64,000 nt of DNA from Portunus trituberculatus (taxonomy: Eukaryota; Arthropoda; Malacostraca; Decapoda; Portunidae): assembly GCF_017591435.1 (NCBI RefSeq), contig NC_059289.1, positions 21,279,039 through 21,343,038 on the forward strand, in the 5' to 3' direction. Under the pieces are notes generated by a model that was not told the origin of the DNA, ran no database searches, and saw only the letters and a program-made list of their open reading frames with translations. The position numbers and the translations under genes were made by a program. This document shows positions 29,201-42,300 of this stretch, one piece after another (position 1 is the stretch's first letter; each line of letters starts with the position of its first letter).

Positions 29201-32200
29201 AATTCTGAGTTTTGTTGCATAAAACGCTGGAATACACCAAAATAACCCATTTTTACATATTTCAGTTCCTTAGACAAATAGTGTGTTTTCGTAGCATTTC
29301 TGTGTTTTGGTGGAAAACAGCTAAAACTGATTAAATTACACGTTTTTCTTAATTTTACTTTGGATTCTCTATACTAGCTTGTTTTCATCAATTTTATCGT
29401 TTTGAAGCAAAATAATGTAAAATGACGAATAAGCACAATTTTCAATCGAGATAGTTTTTTTCATAAAACACCTTAAAACACATGAATAAGACGTTTAACA
29501 AATATAGTGTTTTGCCTGCATTTATGAGTTTGGTGCATAAAACGCTAGAATACACTAAAATAACCCACTTTTGACATATTTCACTTCCTTAGACATATAT
29601 TGTGTTTTGCCTGCATTTCTGAGTTTTGGTTCATAAAACGCTGGAATACATCAAAATAACCTGCAATTTTGACATATTTCACTTCCTTAGACAAATAGTG
29701 TGTTTTGAGTTTTGTTACATAAAACGCTGGCACTTCCTTAGACAAATAGTGTGTTTGCAATTCTGAGTTTTGTTGCATAAAACGCTGGAATACACCAAAA
29801 TAACCCATTTTTACATATTTCAGTTCCTTAGACAAATAGTGTGTTTTCGTAGCATTTCTGTGTTTTGGTGGAAAACAGCTAAAACTGATTAAATTACACG
29901 TTTTTCTTAATTTTACTTTGGATTCTCTATACTAGCTTGTTTTCATCAATTTTATCGTTTTGAAGCAAAATAATGTAAAATGACGAATAAGCACAATTTT
30001 CAATCGAGATAGTTTTTTTCATAAAACACCTTAAAACACATGAATAAGACGTTTAACAAATATAGTGTTTTGCCTGCATTTATGAGTTTGGTGCATAAAA
30101 CGCTAGAATACACTAAAATAACCCACTTTTGACATATTTCACTTCCTTAGACATATATTGTGTTTTGCCTGCATTTCTGAGTTTTGGTTCATAAAACGCT
30201 GGAATACAAAATAACCCAAAATAACCCTTTTGACATATTTAACTTTTGACATATTTCCTACCTTAGACAAATAGTGTGTTTTGCCTGCAATTTTGAGTTT
30301 TGTTACATAAAACGCTGGAATACACCAAAATAACATTTTTTACATATTTCACTTCCTTAGACAAATAGTGTGTTTTCCTGCAATTCTGAGTTTTGTTGCA
30401 TAAAACGCTGGAATACACCAAAATAACCCATTTTTACATATTTCAGTTCCTTAGACAAATAGTGTGTTTTCGTAGCATTTCTGTGTTTTGGTGGAAAACA
30501 GCTAAAACTGATTAAATTACACGTTTTTCTTAATTTTACTTTGGATTCTCTATACTAGCTTGTTTTCATCAATTTTATCGTTTTGAAGCAAAATAATGTA
30601 AAATGACGAATAAGCACAATTTTCAATCGAGATATTTTTTTTTTCATAAAACACCTTAAAACACATGAATAAGACGTTTAAAAATATTTAAACAAAGTTT
30701 GTTTTATAGTGTTTTGCCTGCATTTATGAGTTTTTTGCATAAAACGCTAGAATACACATAAAATAACCCACTTTTGACATATTTCACTTCCTTAGACATA
30801 TATTGTGTTTTGCCTGCATTTCTGAGTTTTGGTTCATAAAACGCTGGAATACATCAAAATAACCCCTTTTGACATATTTCACTTCCTTAAACAAATAGTG
30901 TGTTTTCCATGCAATTCTGAGTTTTGTTACATAAAACGCTGGAATACACCAAAATAACCCCTTTTTTGACATATTTCACTTCCTTAGACAAATAGTGTGT
31001 TTTGCCTGCAATTCTGAGTTTTGTTACATAAAACGCTGGAATACACCAAAATAACCCTTTTTCACATATTTCACTTCCTTAGACAAATAGTGTGTTTTCC
31101 CTGCAATTCTGAGTTTTGTTGCATAAAACGCTGGAATACACCAAAATAACCCATTTTTTACATATTTCAGTTCCTTAGACAAATAGTGTTTTCGTAGCAT
31201 TTCTGTGTTTTGGTGGAAAACAGCTAAAAACTGATTAAATTACACGTTTTTCTTAATTTTACTTTGGATTCTCTATACTAGCTTGTTTTCATCAATTTTA
31301 TCGTTTTGAAGCAAAATAATGTAAAATGACGAATAAGCACAATTTTCAATCGAGATAATTTTTTTCATAAAACACCTTAAAACACATGAATAAGACGTTT
31401 TAACAAATATAGTGTTTTGCCTGCATTTATGAGTTTGGTGCATAAAACGCTAGAATACACTAAAATAACCCACTTTTGACATATTTCACTTCCTTAGACA
31501 TATATTGTGTTTTGCCTGCATTTCTGAGTTTTGGTTCATAAAACGCTGGAATACATCAAAATTTTTGACATATTTCACTTCCTCGGACAAATAGTGTGTT
31601 TTGCCTGCAATTCTGAGTTTTGTTACATAAAACGCTGGAATACACCAAAATAACCCCTTTTGACATATTTCAATTCCTTAGGCAAATACTGTGTTTTGCC
31701 TGCAATTCTGAGTTTTGTTTCATAAAACGCTGGAATACACCAAAATAACCCATTTTGACATATTTCAGTTCCTTAGACAAATAGTGTGTTTTCGTAGCAT
31801 TTCTGTGTTTTGGTGGAAAACAAAAAACTGATTAAATTACACGTTTTGCTTAATTTTACTTTGGATTCTCTATACTAGCTTGTTTTCATCAATTTTATCG
31901 TTTTGAAGCAAAATAATGTAAAATGACGAATAAGCACAATTTTCAATCGAGATAGTTTTTTTCATAAAACACCTTAAAACACATGAATAAGACGTTTTAA
32001 CAAATATAGTGTTTTGCCTGCATTTATGAGTTTGGTGCATAAAACGCTAGAATACACTAAAATAACCCACTTTTGACATATTTAACTTCCTTAGACATAT
32101 ATTGTGTTTTGCCTGCATTTCTTTTTTTATACCACGCTGGCTTTTCACATCAAAATAACCCTTTTGACATATTTCACTTCCTCAAAACAAATAGTGTGTT

Positions 32201-33220
32201 TTCCTGCAATTCTGAGTTTTGTTACATAAAACGCTGGAATACACCAAAATAACCCCATTTTGACATATTTCACTTCCTTAGACAAATAGTGTGTTTTGCC
32301 TGCAATTCTGAGTTTTGTTGCATAAAACGCTGGAATACACCAAAATAACCCATTTTTACATATTTCAGTTCCTTAGACAAATAGTGTGTTTTCGTAGCAT
32401 TTCTGTGTTTTGGTGGAAAAAAGCTAAAACTGATTTCTGTGTTTTGGTGGAAAAATTCCACGTTTTTCTTAATTTTACTTTGGATTCTCTATACTAGCTT
32501 GTTTTCATCAATTTTATCGTTTTGAAGCAAAATAATGTAAAATGACGAATAAGCACAATTTTCAATCGAGATAGTTTTTTTCATAAAACACCTTAAAACA
32601 CATGAATAAGACGTTTTAACAAATATAGTGTTTTGCCTGCATTTATGAGTTTGGTGCATAAAACGCTAGTAATACACTAAAATAACTCATTCTTGACATA
32701 TTTCACTTCCTTAGACATATATTGTGTTTTGCCTGCATTTCTGAGTTTTGGTTCATAAAACGCTGGAATACATCAAAATAACCCCTTTTGACATATTTCA
32801 CTTCCTTTAAACAAATAGTGTGTTTTCCCTGCAATTCTGAGTTTTGTTACATAAAACGCTGGAATACACCAAAATAATCCCTTTTGACATATTTCACTTC
32901 CTTAGACAAATAGTGTGTTTTGCCTGCAATTCTGAGTTTTGTTGCATAAAACGCTGGAATACACCAAAATAACACATTTTTGACATATTTCAGTTCCTTA
33001 GACAAATAGTGTGTTTCCGTAGCATTTCTGTGTTTTGGTGGAAAACAGCTAAAAACTGATTAAATTACACTTTTTCTTAATTTTACTTTGGATTCTCTAT
33101 ACTAGCTTGTTTTCATTAATTTTATCGTTTTGAAGCAAAATAATGTAAAATGACGAATAAGCACAATTTTCAATCGAGATAGTTTTTTTCATAAAACACC
33201 TTAAAACACATGAATAAGAT
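5220..33220. repeat. higher-order satellite array, uniform part
   Basis: About 43 tandem copies of an AT-rich unit, anchored here on the word CATTTATGAGTTTGGTGCAT. Hand-measured spacings between successive anchors from 6371 to 32640 average about 641 bp, with clusters at about 600 and about 695. One unit contains ~93-bp monomers A (GCCTGCATTTATGAG), B (TTCATAAAACGCTGG with ACATCAAAATA), C (TCCTGCAATTCTGAG), sometimes D (a near copy of C/E with TTACATAAAACG), and E (TTGCATAAAACG, ending CCCATTTTTACATA). A ~225-bp module F follows (GTAGCATTTCTGTG, TTGGATTCTCTATACTAGC, TCAATCGAGATAG). The start of F looks like a diverged monomer. Neighbouring units are nearly identical outside the C-D region, so the array has been homogenised recently or is maintained by ongoing exchange. 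No gene is visible inside; the short minus-strand frames are by-products of the ~93-bp period. Confidence 0.97.
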
Positions 33221-33300
33221 ATTTATATATATATATATATGGTATATACGTATACATAATATATCGACTTTTGACATATATAGTTTTAATATAGTTTTTG
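33220..33300. repeat. TA-rich interruption at the satellite transition
   Basis: Module F is broken after GAATAAGAT by (TA)n-like sequence (TATATATATATATGGTATATACG), and the following monomers are clearly diverged. It marks the change from uniform higher-order units to the degenerate part. Confidence 0.8.
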
Positions 33301-36300
33301 CATGGATTACGAGTTTGGTGCATAAAACGCTAGAATACAACAAAATAGCTCATTCTTGAAATAATTCAATTACTTGGATAAATAGTTGTTTTGCATAAAA
33401 TGCTGGAATACACGAAAATTATTCATTTTTGACAGATTTCAGTTTCTTAGACAAATAGTGTGTTTTTCCTCCATTTCTGAATTTTGGTTCATAAAACGCT
33501 GGAATACACCAAAATAGTCCCTTTTTGATATATTTCACTTCCTTAGACAAATAGTGTGTTTTGCCTGCAATTCTAAGTTTTGTTACATAAAACGCTGGAA
33601 TACACCAAAATAATTCATTTTTGACATATTTCAGTTCGTTAGACAAATAGTATTTTTCCCTAGCATTTCTCTGTTTTGGTGGAAAAAGCTAAAACTGATT
33701 AAATTACACGTTTTCTTAATTTTACTTTGGATTCTCTATACTAGCTTGTTTTCATTAATTTTATCGTTTTGAAGCAAAATAATGTAAAATGACGAATAAG
33801 CACAATTTTCAATCGAGATAGTTTTTTTTCATAAAACACCTTATAAACACATAAATAAGACGTCTTAAGAAATATAGTGTTTTGCCTGCATTTATGAGTT
33901 TGGTGCATAAAACGCTGGAATACACTAAAATAACCCACTTTTGACATATTTCACTTCATTAGACATATATTGTGTTTTGCCTGCATTTCTGAGTTTTGGT
34001 TGACAAAACGTTGGAATACATCAAAAAAACACATTTTTGACATATTTCACATTAAACAAATAGTGTGTTTTCCTGCAATTCTGAGGTTTGTTACATGAAA
34101 AGCTGGAATTCACCAAAATTACCTCTTTTTGACATATTTCAGTTCATTAAACAAATAGTGTGTTTAGCCTGTATTTTTTAGTTTTGGTGCATAAAACGCT
34201 ATAATACACCAAAATAATCTCTTTTTGATACATTTCTCTTCCGTAGACAAATAGTGTGTTTTCCCTGCAATTCTGAGTTTTGTTGAATAAAACGCTGGAA
34301 AAATCCAAGATAAACCATTTTTGACATATTTCAGTTCCTTTGACAAATAGTTTATTTTCGTTGCATTATTGTGTTTAGGTGGAAAAATGCTAAAAACTGC
34401 TAAAATTCCACGTTTTTGTAAACTTTACTTTGGATTCTCTATACTAGCTTGTTTTCATGAATCTTATCGTTTGGAAGCAAAAAAATGTAAAATGATGAAT
34501 AAGCAAAATTTTCAATCGTTTTTTTTTTCTTAAAACACCTTAAAGACACATAAATAAGACTTTTTTTTTAAAATACAGTTTTTTGCCTGCATTTCTGAGT
34601 TTGGTGCTTAAAACGCTAGAAAACACCAAAATAGCTCATTCTTGAAATATTTCAATTCCTTGGACAAATAGTGTGTTTTGCTTGAATTTCTAAGTTATGT
34701 TGCATATTTTATACAAGAAAACAAAAGCTGGAATACACCTAAATAATCTATTTTTGACGTCAAGATTTCAGTTCCTTAGACAAATAGTGTGTTTTGCCTG
34801 CATTTTTTGAGTTTTGTTTGATAAAACGCTGGAATACGCCAAAATAATCACTTTTTTGACATATTTCACTTCCTTAGACAAATAGTGTGTTTTGCCTGCA
34901 ATTCTAAGTTTTGTTGCATAAAACGCTGGAATATACCAAAATAACACATTTTTGACATAATTCATTTCCTTAGACAAATAGTGTTTTTCCGTAGCATTTC
35001 TGTGTTTTGATGGAAAAAAGCTAAAAACTGATCAAATTCCACGTTTTTCTTAATTTTGCTTTGGATTCTTTATACTAGCTTGCTTTAATCAATTTTATCG
35101 TTTTGAAGCAAAACAATATAAAATGACGAATAAGAAATTTTTTTAATCGAAAACACATAAATACGACGTTTTAACAAATATTGTGTTTTGCCTGCTTTTC
35201 TGAGTTTGGTGCATAACACGCTCGAATACACTAAAATAACCCATTTTTTTTTATATATTTCAATTCCTTAGACAAATAGTGTGTTTTCCCTGCATTTCTG
35301 AGTTTTAGTGCATAAAACGCTGGAATATAACAAAATAACCCATTTTTGACCCATTTTAATTCTTTAGACAAACAGTGTGTTTTGCCTGCAATTCTGAATT
35401 TTTTTGCATAAAACGCTGAAATACACCAAAATAACACGTGTTTGTTAATTTTACTTTGGTTTTTTTAATATTAGCTTCTTTTCATGAATTTTATTGTTTT
35501 GAAGGAAAACAATATAAAATGAAGAAGAAGCAAAATTTTCAATCGACATACTTTTTTTCATAAACACCTTGCAAACACATAGATAAGACGTTTTAACAAA
35601 TATAGTGTTTGGCCTTCAATTCTGAGTTTTCTTGCGTAAATCGCTGGAATACACAAATTAACCCATTTTTGACATATTTCAGTTCTTTACACAAATAGTT
35701 TGTTTTGCCTGCATTTCAGAGTTTTGGTGAATAAAACGTTGGAATACACCAAAAATAACACATTTTTGACACATTTTAGTTCATAAGACAAATAATGTGT
35801 TTTACCTGGAATTCTGAGTTTTGTTGCATAAAACGCTGGAATACACCAAAAATAACCCATTTTTGACACATTTTAGTTCATTAGACAAATAGTGTGTTTT
35901 GCCTGCAATTCTGAGTTTTGTTGCATAAAACGCTGGAATACAACAAAATAACCCATTTTTTTTAAATATTTCAGTTCTTTAGACAAATAGTTTGTTTTGC
36001 CTGCTTTTTTGAGTTTTAGTGCAAAATAAAACTGAAAACTACTAAAATAACAAGTTTTTGTCACTTTTACTTTGGTTTCTCTATATTAGCTTGTTTCCAT
36101 CAATTATATCGTTTTCAAGCAAAATAATGTAAAATGACTTGAATAAACAAAACGTTTTCAATCGAGATAGTTCTAAAACACATGAAAAAAACATGAAAAA
36201 GACGTTTTAACAAATATAGTGTTTTGCCTGCATTTCTGTGTTTTGTTGCATAAAATGCTTGAATACACCAAAATAACATATTTTTGACAAATTTCAGTTG

Positions 36301-39300
36301 CCTAGACAAATCGTGGGTTTTGGTAGCATTTCTGTGTTATGGTGCAAAAAATCTAAAAAGCAATAAAATAACATCTTATTAATTTTACTTTGGTTTTTCT
36401 ATATTAGCTTGATTTCACCAATTTTACCATTTTGAAGCAAAACAATGTAAACTGACGAATAAGCAAAATTTTTAACCGACATAGTTTTTTTTTTTTATCA
36501 TAAAACACCTTAAAAAATAAAATAAAAAATATAGTGCTTTACGTGAATTTCTAAGTTTTAGTGTATAAAAAGCTGGAATACTCCAAAATAATCCATTTTT
36601 TGACATTTTTTTTCCTGCATTTCAGAGTTTTGGTGCATAAAACGCTGGAACCCACCAAAATAACCCATATTTAACACGTTTTAGGTCCTTAGACAAATTG
36701 AGTGTTTTGCCTGCAATCCTAAGTTTTGTTGCATAAAACGCTGGAATACACCAATATAACCATTTTTTTAATATTTTAGTTCCCTACACAAATCGTTTGT
36801 TTTGCCTGCTTTTCAGAGTTTTGTTGCATAAAACGCTGGAATACACCAAAATAACGCATTTTTTACAAGTTTCAGTTCCTTAGTGTGTTTTACCTGCATT
36901 TCTGTGTTTTGGTACAAAAAATATTTAAACTGCTAAAATATGTTTTCTCTCTTGTTTTCATCAATTTTATTGTTTTAGAAGCAAAAGAATGTAAAAGGAC
37001 GAATAAGCAAAAATTTCAATCGAGATGGTGTATTTTGCCTCCACTTCTGTGTTTTGGTGGAAAAAAAACCTGAAAAGTACTAAAAAAAACACGTTTTTGT
37101 TAATATTACTTTGTTTTCTCTATATTGGCTTGCTTTCATCACTTTTATCATTTTCAAGCAAAACAATCTAAAATGACTTGAATAAACAAAATTTTCAATC
37201 GAGATAGTTTTAAGACGTTTTCTGAGTTTTGGTGCATAAATTGCTGGATTACATCGAAATAACCCATTTTTTACATATATCAGTTCGTTGGACAAATATT
37301 ATGTTTTGCCTACATTTCAGACTTTTGGTGCATAAAAAGCTGGAATACACCAAAATAATCCATTTTTGACACATTTTAGTTCCCTAGACAAATAGTTTGT
37401 TTTGCCTGCAATTCAGAGCGCTGGAATACATCAAAATAACCCATTTTTGACACAAAGAGTGTGTTTTGCCTGCGTTTTACAGTTTTGGTGCATAAAACGC
37501 TAGAATACACCAAAATATCCCATTTTTTTACATTTTATTTTCTTAGACAAATAATGAATTTTACCTGCAATTCTGAGTTATGTTGCATAAAACGACGGAA
37601 TACACCACAATAACCCATTTTTATATATATATTTCAGTTCCTTGGACAAATAGTGTGTTTTCCATGCATTTCTGTGTTTTGGTGTGAAAAAAGCTGAAAA
37701 CTACTAAAATAACACGTTTTTGTTTCTTTTACTTTGGGTTCTCTATATTGGTTTGTTTTCATCAATTATATCGTTTTGAGGCAAAACAATGTAAAATGAC
37801 TTGAAGAAATAAAACTTTATATCGAGATAGTTTTATGACGTTTTATGAAATATAGTGTTTTGCCTACATTTCTAAGTTATGGTGGATAAAACGATGGAAT
37901 ACACTGAAATATCACATTTTTGACATAGTTCAGTTCCTTAAAAGATAGTGTGTTTTGTCTGCATTTCAGAGTTTTGGTGCATAAAACGCTGGAATACACC
38001 AAAATTACCAATTTTTGACACAGTTCTTTAGACAAATAGTGTGTTTTGCCTGCATTTCTGAGTTTTGTTACATAAAACGCTGGAATACACCAAAATAACG
38101 CATATTTTAAAATATATTAGTTCATTAGACATATAGTGTATTTTCCCTTCATTTTTGTGTTTTCGTCCAAAAAAAAGCTGAAAACTGCTAAAATAACACG
38201 TTTTTGCTAATTTTACTTTGGTTTCTCTTTATTACCTTGTTTTCATCAATTTCATCTTTTTGAAACAAAACAATGTAAAATGATGAATAAAAAAAAAATT
38301 TAAATCGAGATAGTTTTTTTTCATAAAACACCTTAAAAACACATAAAAAAAGTTTTAACAAATATACTGTTTTACCTGCATTTATGAGTTTTGGTGCATA
38401 AAACGCTGTAATACACGAAAATTTCCCAATTTTGACCTATTTTAGTTCCTTAGACAAATTGTGTGTTTTAGTATCATTTCTGTGTTTTGGTACAAAAAAG
38501 CTGAAAACTACTAAAATAACTCGTTTTTCTTAATTTTACTTTGGTTTCTCTATAATAGCTTGTTTACATCAGTTTTTTTTTTTTTTCGTTTTCAAGAAAA
38601 ACAATGTAAAATGACGAATAAGCAAAATTTTCATTTGAGATAGTTTTTTTTCATAAAACACCTTAAAAAATAACAAATATAGTACTTTACCTGCATTTCT
38701 GTCTTTTGGAATTCTGGAATACAGCAAAATAACCAATTTTTTACATATTTCAGTTCATAGAAAAATAATGTGTTTGGCTACATTTCAGAGATTTGGTCCA
38801 TAAAGCGCTGGAATACACAGAAACAACCAATTTTTAACCAATTTTAGGTCTTCAGAAAAATAGTGTTTTCCCTGCAATTCTAAGTTTTGTTACATAAAAC
38901 GCTGGAATACCCCAAAATAATCAATTTTTGACATATTTCAGTTCTGTACACAAATAGTATGTTTTGCCTGCATTTCAGACTTTTCGTGCATAAAAAGCTG
39001 GAATACACCAAAATAACTAATTTTTGACATATATTAGTTCCTTAGACAAATAAAGAGTTTTGCCTGCAATTCAGAGTTTTGTTGCATAAAACGCTGGAAT
39101 TCACCAAAATAACCCATTTTTTTATATATATCAGTTCCTTACACAGTGTGTTTTGCCTTCATTTCTTTGTTTTTGTGGAAAAAAAAGATGAAATCTACTA
39201 AAATTACTTTTACTTAAATGAAAAAAAAATTCAATCGAGATAATTTTTTTTCATAAAACACATGAAAAACACATGAAAAAGACGTTTTAACAAATATAGT

Positions 39301-42300
39301 GTTTTGCCTGCACTTTTTGTGTTTTGGTGCATAAAACGCTTGAATACACCAAAATAAGCCATGTCTTACATATTTCAGATCCTTAGACAAATAGTGTGTT
39401 TTGGTAGTATTTCTGTGTTTTGGAGCAAAAAAGCTGAAAACTTCTAAATAAAATGTTTTTATTAATTTTACTTTGGTTTCTCTATGTTAGCTTATTTTCA
39501 TCAATTTTATCGTTTTGAAACACAACAATGTTAAATGACTTGAATAAACAAAATTTTCAATTGAGATAGTTTTGAAATGTTCTAATAAATAAAGTGTTTT
39601 GTCTGTATTTCTGAATTTTGGTGCATAAATTGCTGGATTTCACCAAATTAACCCATTTTTGACATATTTCAGTTCCTTAGACAAATAGTGTGTTTTGGTA
39701 TTATTTCTGTGAGTTGATGCAAAAAAAGCTGAAAACTACGTACTAAAATAATATGTTTTTGTTAATTTTAACTTGGTTTCTCTATATTGGCTGAAAACTG
39801 CTAAAATAACACGTTTTTGCTCATTTTACTTTGGTTTCTCTTTATTACCTTGTTTTCATCAATTTCATCTTTTTGAAACAAAACAATGTAAAATGACGAA
39901 TAAAAAAAAATTTAAATCGAGATAGTTTTTTTTCATAAAACACCTTAAAAAAAAGTTTTAACAAATATACTGTTTTACCTGCATTTATATAGTTTTGAAA
40001 CAAACAATGTAAAATTATTTCAATAAACAAAATTTTCAATCGAGATATTTTTTTTATAAAAACTTTAAAAAAAAATAAAACATTTTCACAAATATTTTGT
40101 TTTGCCCGCATTTTTAAGTTTTGGTGCGTAAAACACTGGAAAACACCAAAATAACCCATTTCTTACATATTTCAGTTCCTTAGATAAAGTGTGTTTTCCT
40201 TGCATTTCAGATTTTTTATACATAAAACACTGGAATATACCAAAATAACCCATTTTTGACACATTTTAGTTTTATTAGACAAATAGTGTGTTTTGACTGC
40301 AATTTCGAGTTTTGTTGCATGAAACGCTTGAATAATCCAAAATAACCCATTTTTTTAATATTTCAGTTTCCTTGACATAGTGTACTTTCCCTGCATATCA
40401 GTTTTTTTTATGTAGAAAACCTTGGAATTTATTAAAATAAACCAATTTTGACATATTTCTGTTCCTTAGACAAATAGTGCGTTTTGCCTTAGTATCTGTG
40501 TTTTGGTGCAAAAAAAAACTGAAAACTACTAAAATAATACGTTTTGGTTATTTTTACTTTGGTTTCTCTATATTGCCTTGTTTTCATCAATAAAATCGTT
40601 TTGAAGCAAAATAAAATAAAATGACTTGCATAAACAAAATTACCAATTGAGATTTTTTTTTTCATAAAACACCTTATAAACACATAAATAAGACGTTTTA
40701 ACAAACATAGTGTTTTCCCTGCAAAAAAAAAAAAAAAAATCAAGAGGTAGTTTCTTTTTTCATAAAATACCTTAATACACAAAAAAATAATACGTTTCAA
40801 CAAATAAAGTGTTTTCCCTGCATTTCTGAGTTTTGGTGCATAGACGCATAAATACACCAAAATAACCCATTTTTTACATATTTCAGGTCCTTAAACAAAT
40901 AGTGTGTTTTGGTAGCATTTCTGAGAGTTCATGCAAAAAAAAGCTGAAAACTACTAAAATAACACGTTTTTGTTAATTTTACTTAGTTTTTTTTCTATAT
41001 TGGCTTGTTTTTATCAATTTTAGCGTTTTGAATCAAAATAATGTAAAATTATTTGAATAAACAAAATTTTCAACCGAGATTTTTTTTTTTATTCATCAAA
41101 CCTTAAAAACACATAAATAAATCATTTTCACAAATATAGTATTTTTCCCGCATTTCTTAGTTTTATTGCGTAAAACGCTGGAATACACCAAAATAACCCA
41201 TTTTTGACACATTTTAGTTCCTTAGACAAAGAGTTCGTTTTGCCTGCAAATCTTAGTTTTAATGCATAAAACGCTGGAATAATCCAAAATAACCCATTTT
41301 TTATATATTTCAGTTCCCAAGACAAATTGTGTGATTTCCTTCCATTTCTGTGTTTTGGTGCAGAAAAAACAGAAATCTACTAAAATAACACGTTTTTCTT
41401 AATTTTACTTTGGTTTCTCTACATTACTTTGTTTTCATCAATATTATCATTTTGAAATAAAACAATGTAAAATGACGAATAACCAAATTTTCAATAGAGA
41501 GAGTTTTTTTCTTCATTAAACATTTTAAAAACACAAAAATAAGACGTTCAAACAAATATAGTGTTTTGCCTCAGTTTCGGAGTTTTGGTGTATAAAATGC
41601 TGGAATACTCCAAAATAATCCATATATGACATATTTCAGTTCCTTAGACAAATTGTGTTTTACCTCTATTTTTTTTTTTTTTTGTGTTCCGGTTGAAAAA
41701 AACTTGAAAAGTACTAAAATAACACGTTTTTGTTAATATTACTTTGGTTTCTCTATATTGGCTTGCTTTCATCCATTTTATCGATTTCAAGCAAAACAAT
41801 GTAAAATGACTTGAATAAACAAAATTTTCAATCGAGATAGTTTTTTTTTTTCATAAAACACTTTAATAACACATAAACGAAACGCTTTAACAAATATAGT
41901 GATTTATCTGCATTTTTGAGTTTTGGTGCATAAAACTCTTGAATACACCAAAATAACACTTTCTGGCATATTTTTAGTTTCTTAGCCAAATCGTGTGTTT
42001 TGGTAGCATTTCTGTGTTTTGATAAAAAAAAAATTTTAAAAATATTAAAATAACACGTTTTTGTTAATTTTACTTTGGTTTCTCTATATTAGCTTGTTTT
42101 CATAATTTTTTTGTTTGATCAAAACAATGTAAAATGACGAATAAGCAAAATTTTCAATCGAGATCATTTTTTTTTTCATAAAACACCTTAAAATCATTTA
42201 AGTAATACGTTTTAACAAATATATTGTTTTGCCTGCATTTCTGGGTTTTGGTGCATAAAACGCATGAATACACCAAAATAAGCCATTTTTTACATATTTC

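Noticed and set aside
5220..33220. CENP-B box in the satellite
   Set aside because: No match to the TTCG....A..CGGG core was seen in any monomer.
6433..36309. Many 60-90 codon minus-strand open frames in the satellite with repeated words such as KEVKYVK and FQRFM
   Set aside because: They arise because the ~93-bp monomer is near a multiple of three. Frames switch between neighbouring monomers, there are no shared starts or stops, and no domain is recognisable.
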